Source: Actinophytocola algeriensis
GTDB taxonomy: Bacteria > Actinomycetota > Actinomycetes > Mycobacteriales > Pseudonocardiaceae
Assembly: GCF_014203735.1 (NCBI RefSeq)
Contig: NZ_JACHJQ010000005.1
Span: forward strand, 898,326 to 962,325
Reading direction: 5' to 3'
Length of the DNA: 64,000 nucleotides
Each line of letters begins with the position of its first letter. Position 1 is the first letter of the stretch. The position numbers and the translations under genes were made by a program. The notes under the pieces are model-generated. The model had not been told where the DNA came from. It was given only the letters and a program-made list of their open reading frames with translations, and searched no databases. Shown here piece after piece: positions 63,910 to 64,000 of this stretch.

Positions 63910-64000
63910 GGCCTGTATCGAAGTCGGTCATAGCCATTCGTTGATGGCGGCGATGTGGACGGTGGCTTCGTAGCGGACGGCGAGTTTGTCGAACCGGGTA
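63909..64000 (-). mobile_element. IS5-like insertion sequence, one end
   Basis: GGGCCTGTATCGAAGTC from 63909 or 63910 looks like an IS5-type terminal repeat. It is followed inward by the 3' end of a transposase. The insertion point reads CCTA|GGG, consistent with TA/CTAG target choice. The rest of the element is outside the window, so the second end and target duplication cannot be checked. Confidence 0.65.
63928..64000 (-). CDS. IS5-family transposase, C-terminal fragment
   Basis: The minus strand from the right edge encodes TRFDKLAVRYEATVHIAAIN then EWL and stops at TGA 63930-63928. RFDKLAVRYEATV with AAINEWL is the typical C-terminus of IS5-family DDE transposases in actinomycetes. Only the last 23 codons are present. 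Confidence 0.8.
   Translation of the reverse strand, partial: TRFDKLAVRYEATVHIAAINEWL

Noticed and set aside
1..64000. CRISPR array, tRNA, rRNA or prophage
   Set aside because: No regularly spaced identical repeats, no tRNA-like cloverleaf or TTCGAATC-type arm outside coding regions, and no phage structural genes were found.
1..64000. Secondary-metabolite gene cluster
   Set aside because: No PKS, NRPS, terpene or lanthipeptide core enzymes. Isolated oxidoreductases, a VOC protein and exporters are not enough.

Overview
The window is one continuous stretch of very GC-rich DNA with dense, overlapping genes, many GTG starts and frequent ATGA/GTGA/TGATG stop-start overlaps. That style, together with a mycothiol-dependent formaldehyde dehydrogenase, a PknG/GlnX/GlnH operon, a PptH homologue and several ECF41-type sigma factors, points to a filamentous actinomycete, most likely Pseudonocardiaceae (Lentzea/Saccharothrix/Actinosynnema-like). 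This placement is an inference from gene content. No rRNA, tRNA, CRISPR or prophage was seen. The only mobile DNA is the end of an IS5-like element at the right edge.

Region by region. 0.3-10.1 kb: a DoxX-like membrane protein and an ECF41 sigma factor, divergent behind mirrored promoter motifs; several small genes; a FAD oxidoreductase facing a luciferase-like monooxygenase; an ECF41 sigma operon whose second gene is a sigma-like protein lacking region 4; a TraR/DksA-like gene with a coupled small gene; a secreted sugar dehydrogenase; and a 51-aa membrane protein. 10.1-16.6 kb: a VOC protein, mycothiol-dependent formaldehyde dehydrogenase (mscR) plus an MBL hydrolase separated by a tandem array of minigenes, a methyltransferase, a class III aminotransferase coupled to a leaderless substrate-binding protein, and an ArsR-SRPBCC pair. 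16.7-20.2 kb: a sugar-phosphate locus (ROK kinase, PfkB kinase, class II aldolase) opposite a DeoR repressor. 20.2-24.9 kb: an acyl-CoA catabolic operon (SDR, MaoC, two acyl-CoA dehydrogenases, TetR) preceded by a KstR2-like palindrome. 25-32.2 kb: XdhC-like, NudC, methyltransferase, phosphoribosyltransferase, barstar, a TetR fragment, a DUF3516 helicase and an uncharacterised CxCxxC protein.

32.4-35.6 kb: two secreted SGNH hydrolases, a DUF6010 membrane protein and an antibiotic-biosynthesis-monooxygenase-fold protein. 35.6-44.6 kb: a seven-gene minus-strand operon GlnX-GlnH-coiled coil-PknG-PP2C-VWA-FHA. It looks like a complete amino-acid-sensing phosphorylation circuit (sensor, kinase, phosphatase, reader). 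The kinase, phosphatase and FHA protein each carry two N-terminal zinc ribbons. 44.8-53.7 kb: a YtrA-type GntR-ABC exporter operon and a two-component system divergent from a MacB/FtsX-type ABC transporter. 53.7-64 kb: a PptH-type phosphatase, an NlpC/P60 hydrolase, a BCCT transporter, MFS/MocR/aldehyde dehydrogenase genes, a gamma-glutamyltransferase and CsoR, whose stop codon abuts the IS end.

The most unusual features are the extended PknG operon, the region-4-less sigma-like protein coupled to an ECF41 factor, the mirrored ECF41 promoter motifs, and a set of short bridging ORFs (10-22 codons) sharing an AGCTTGCGkAGyG core and sitting exactly between stop and start codons of neighbouring genes.
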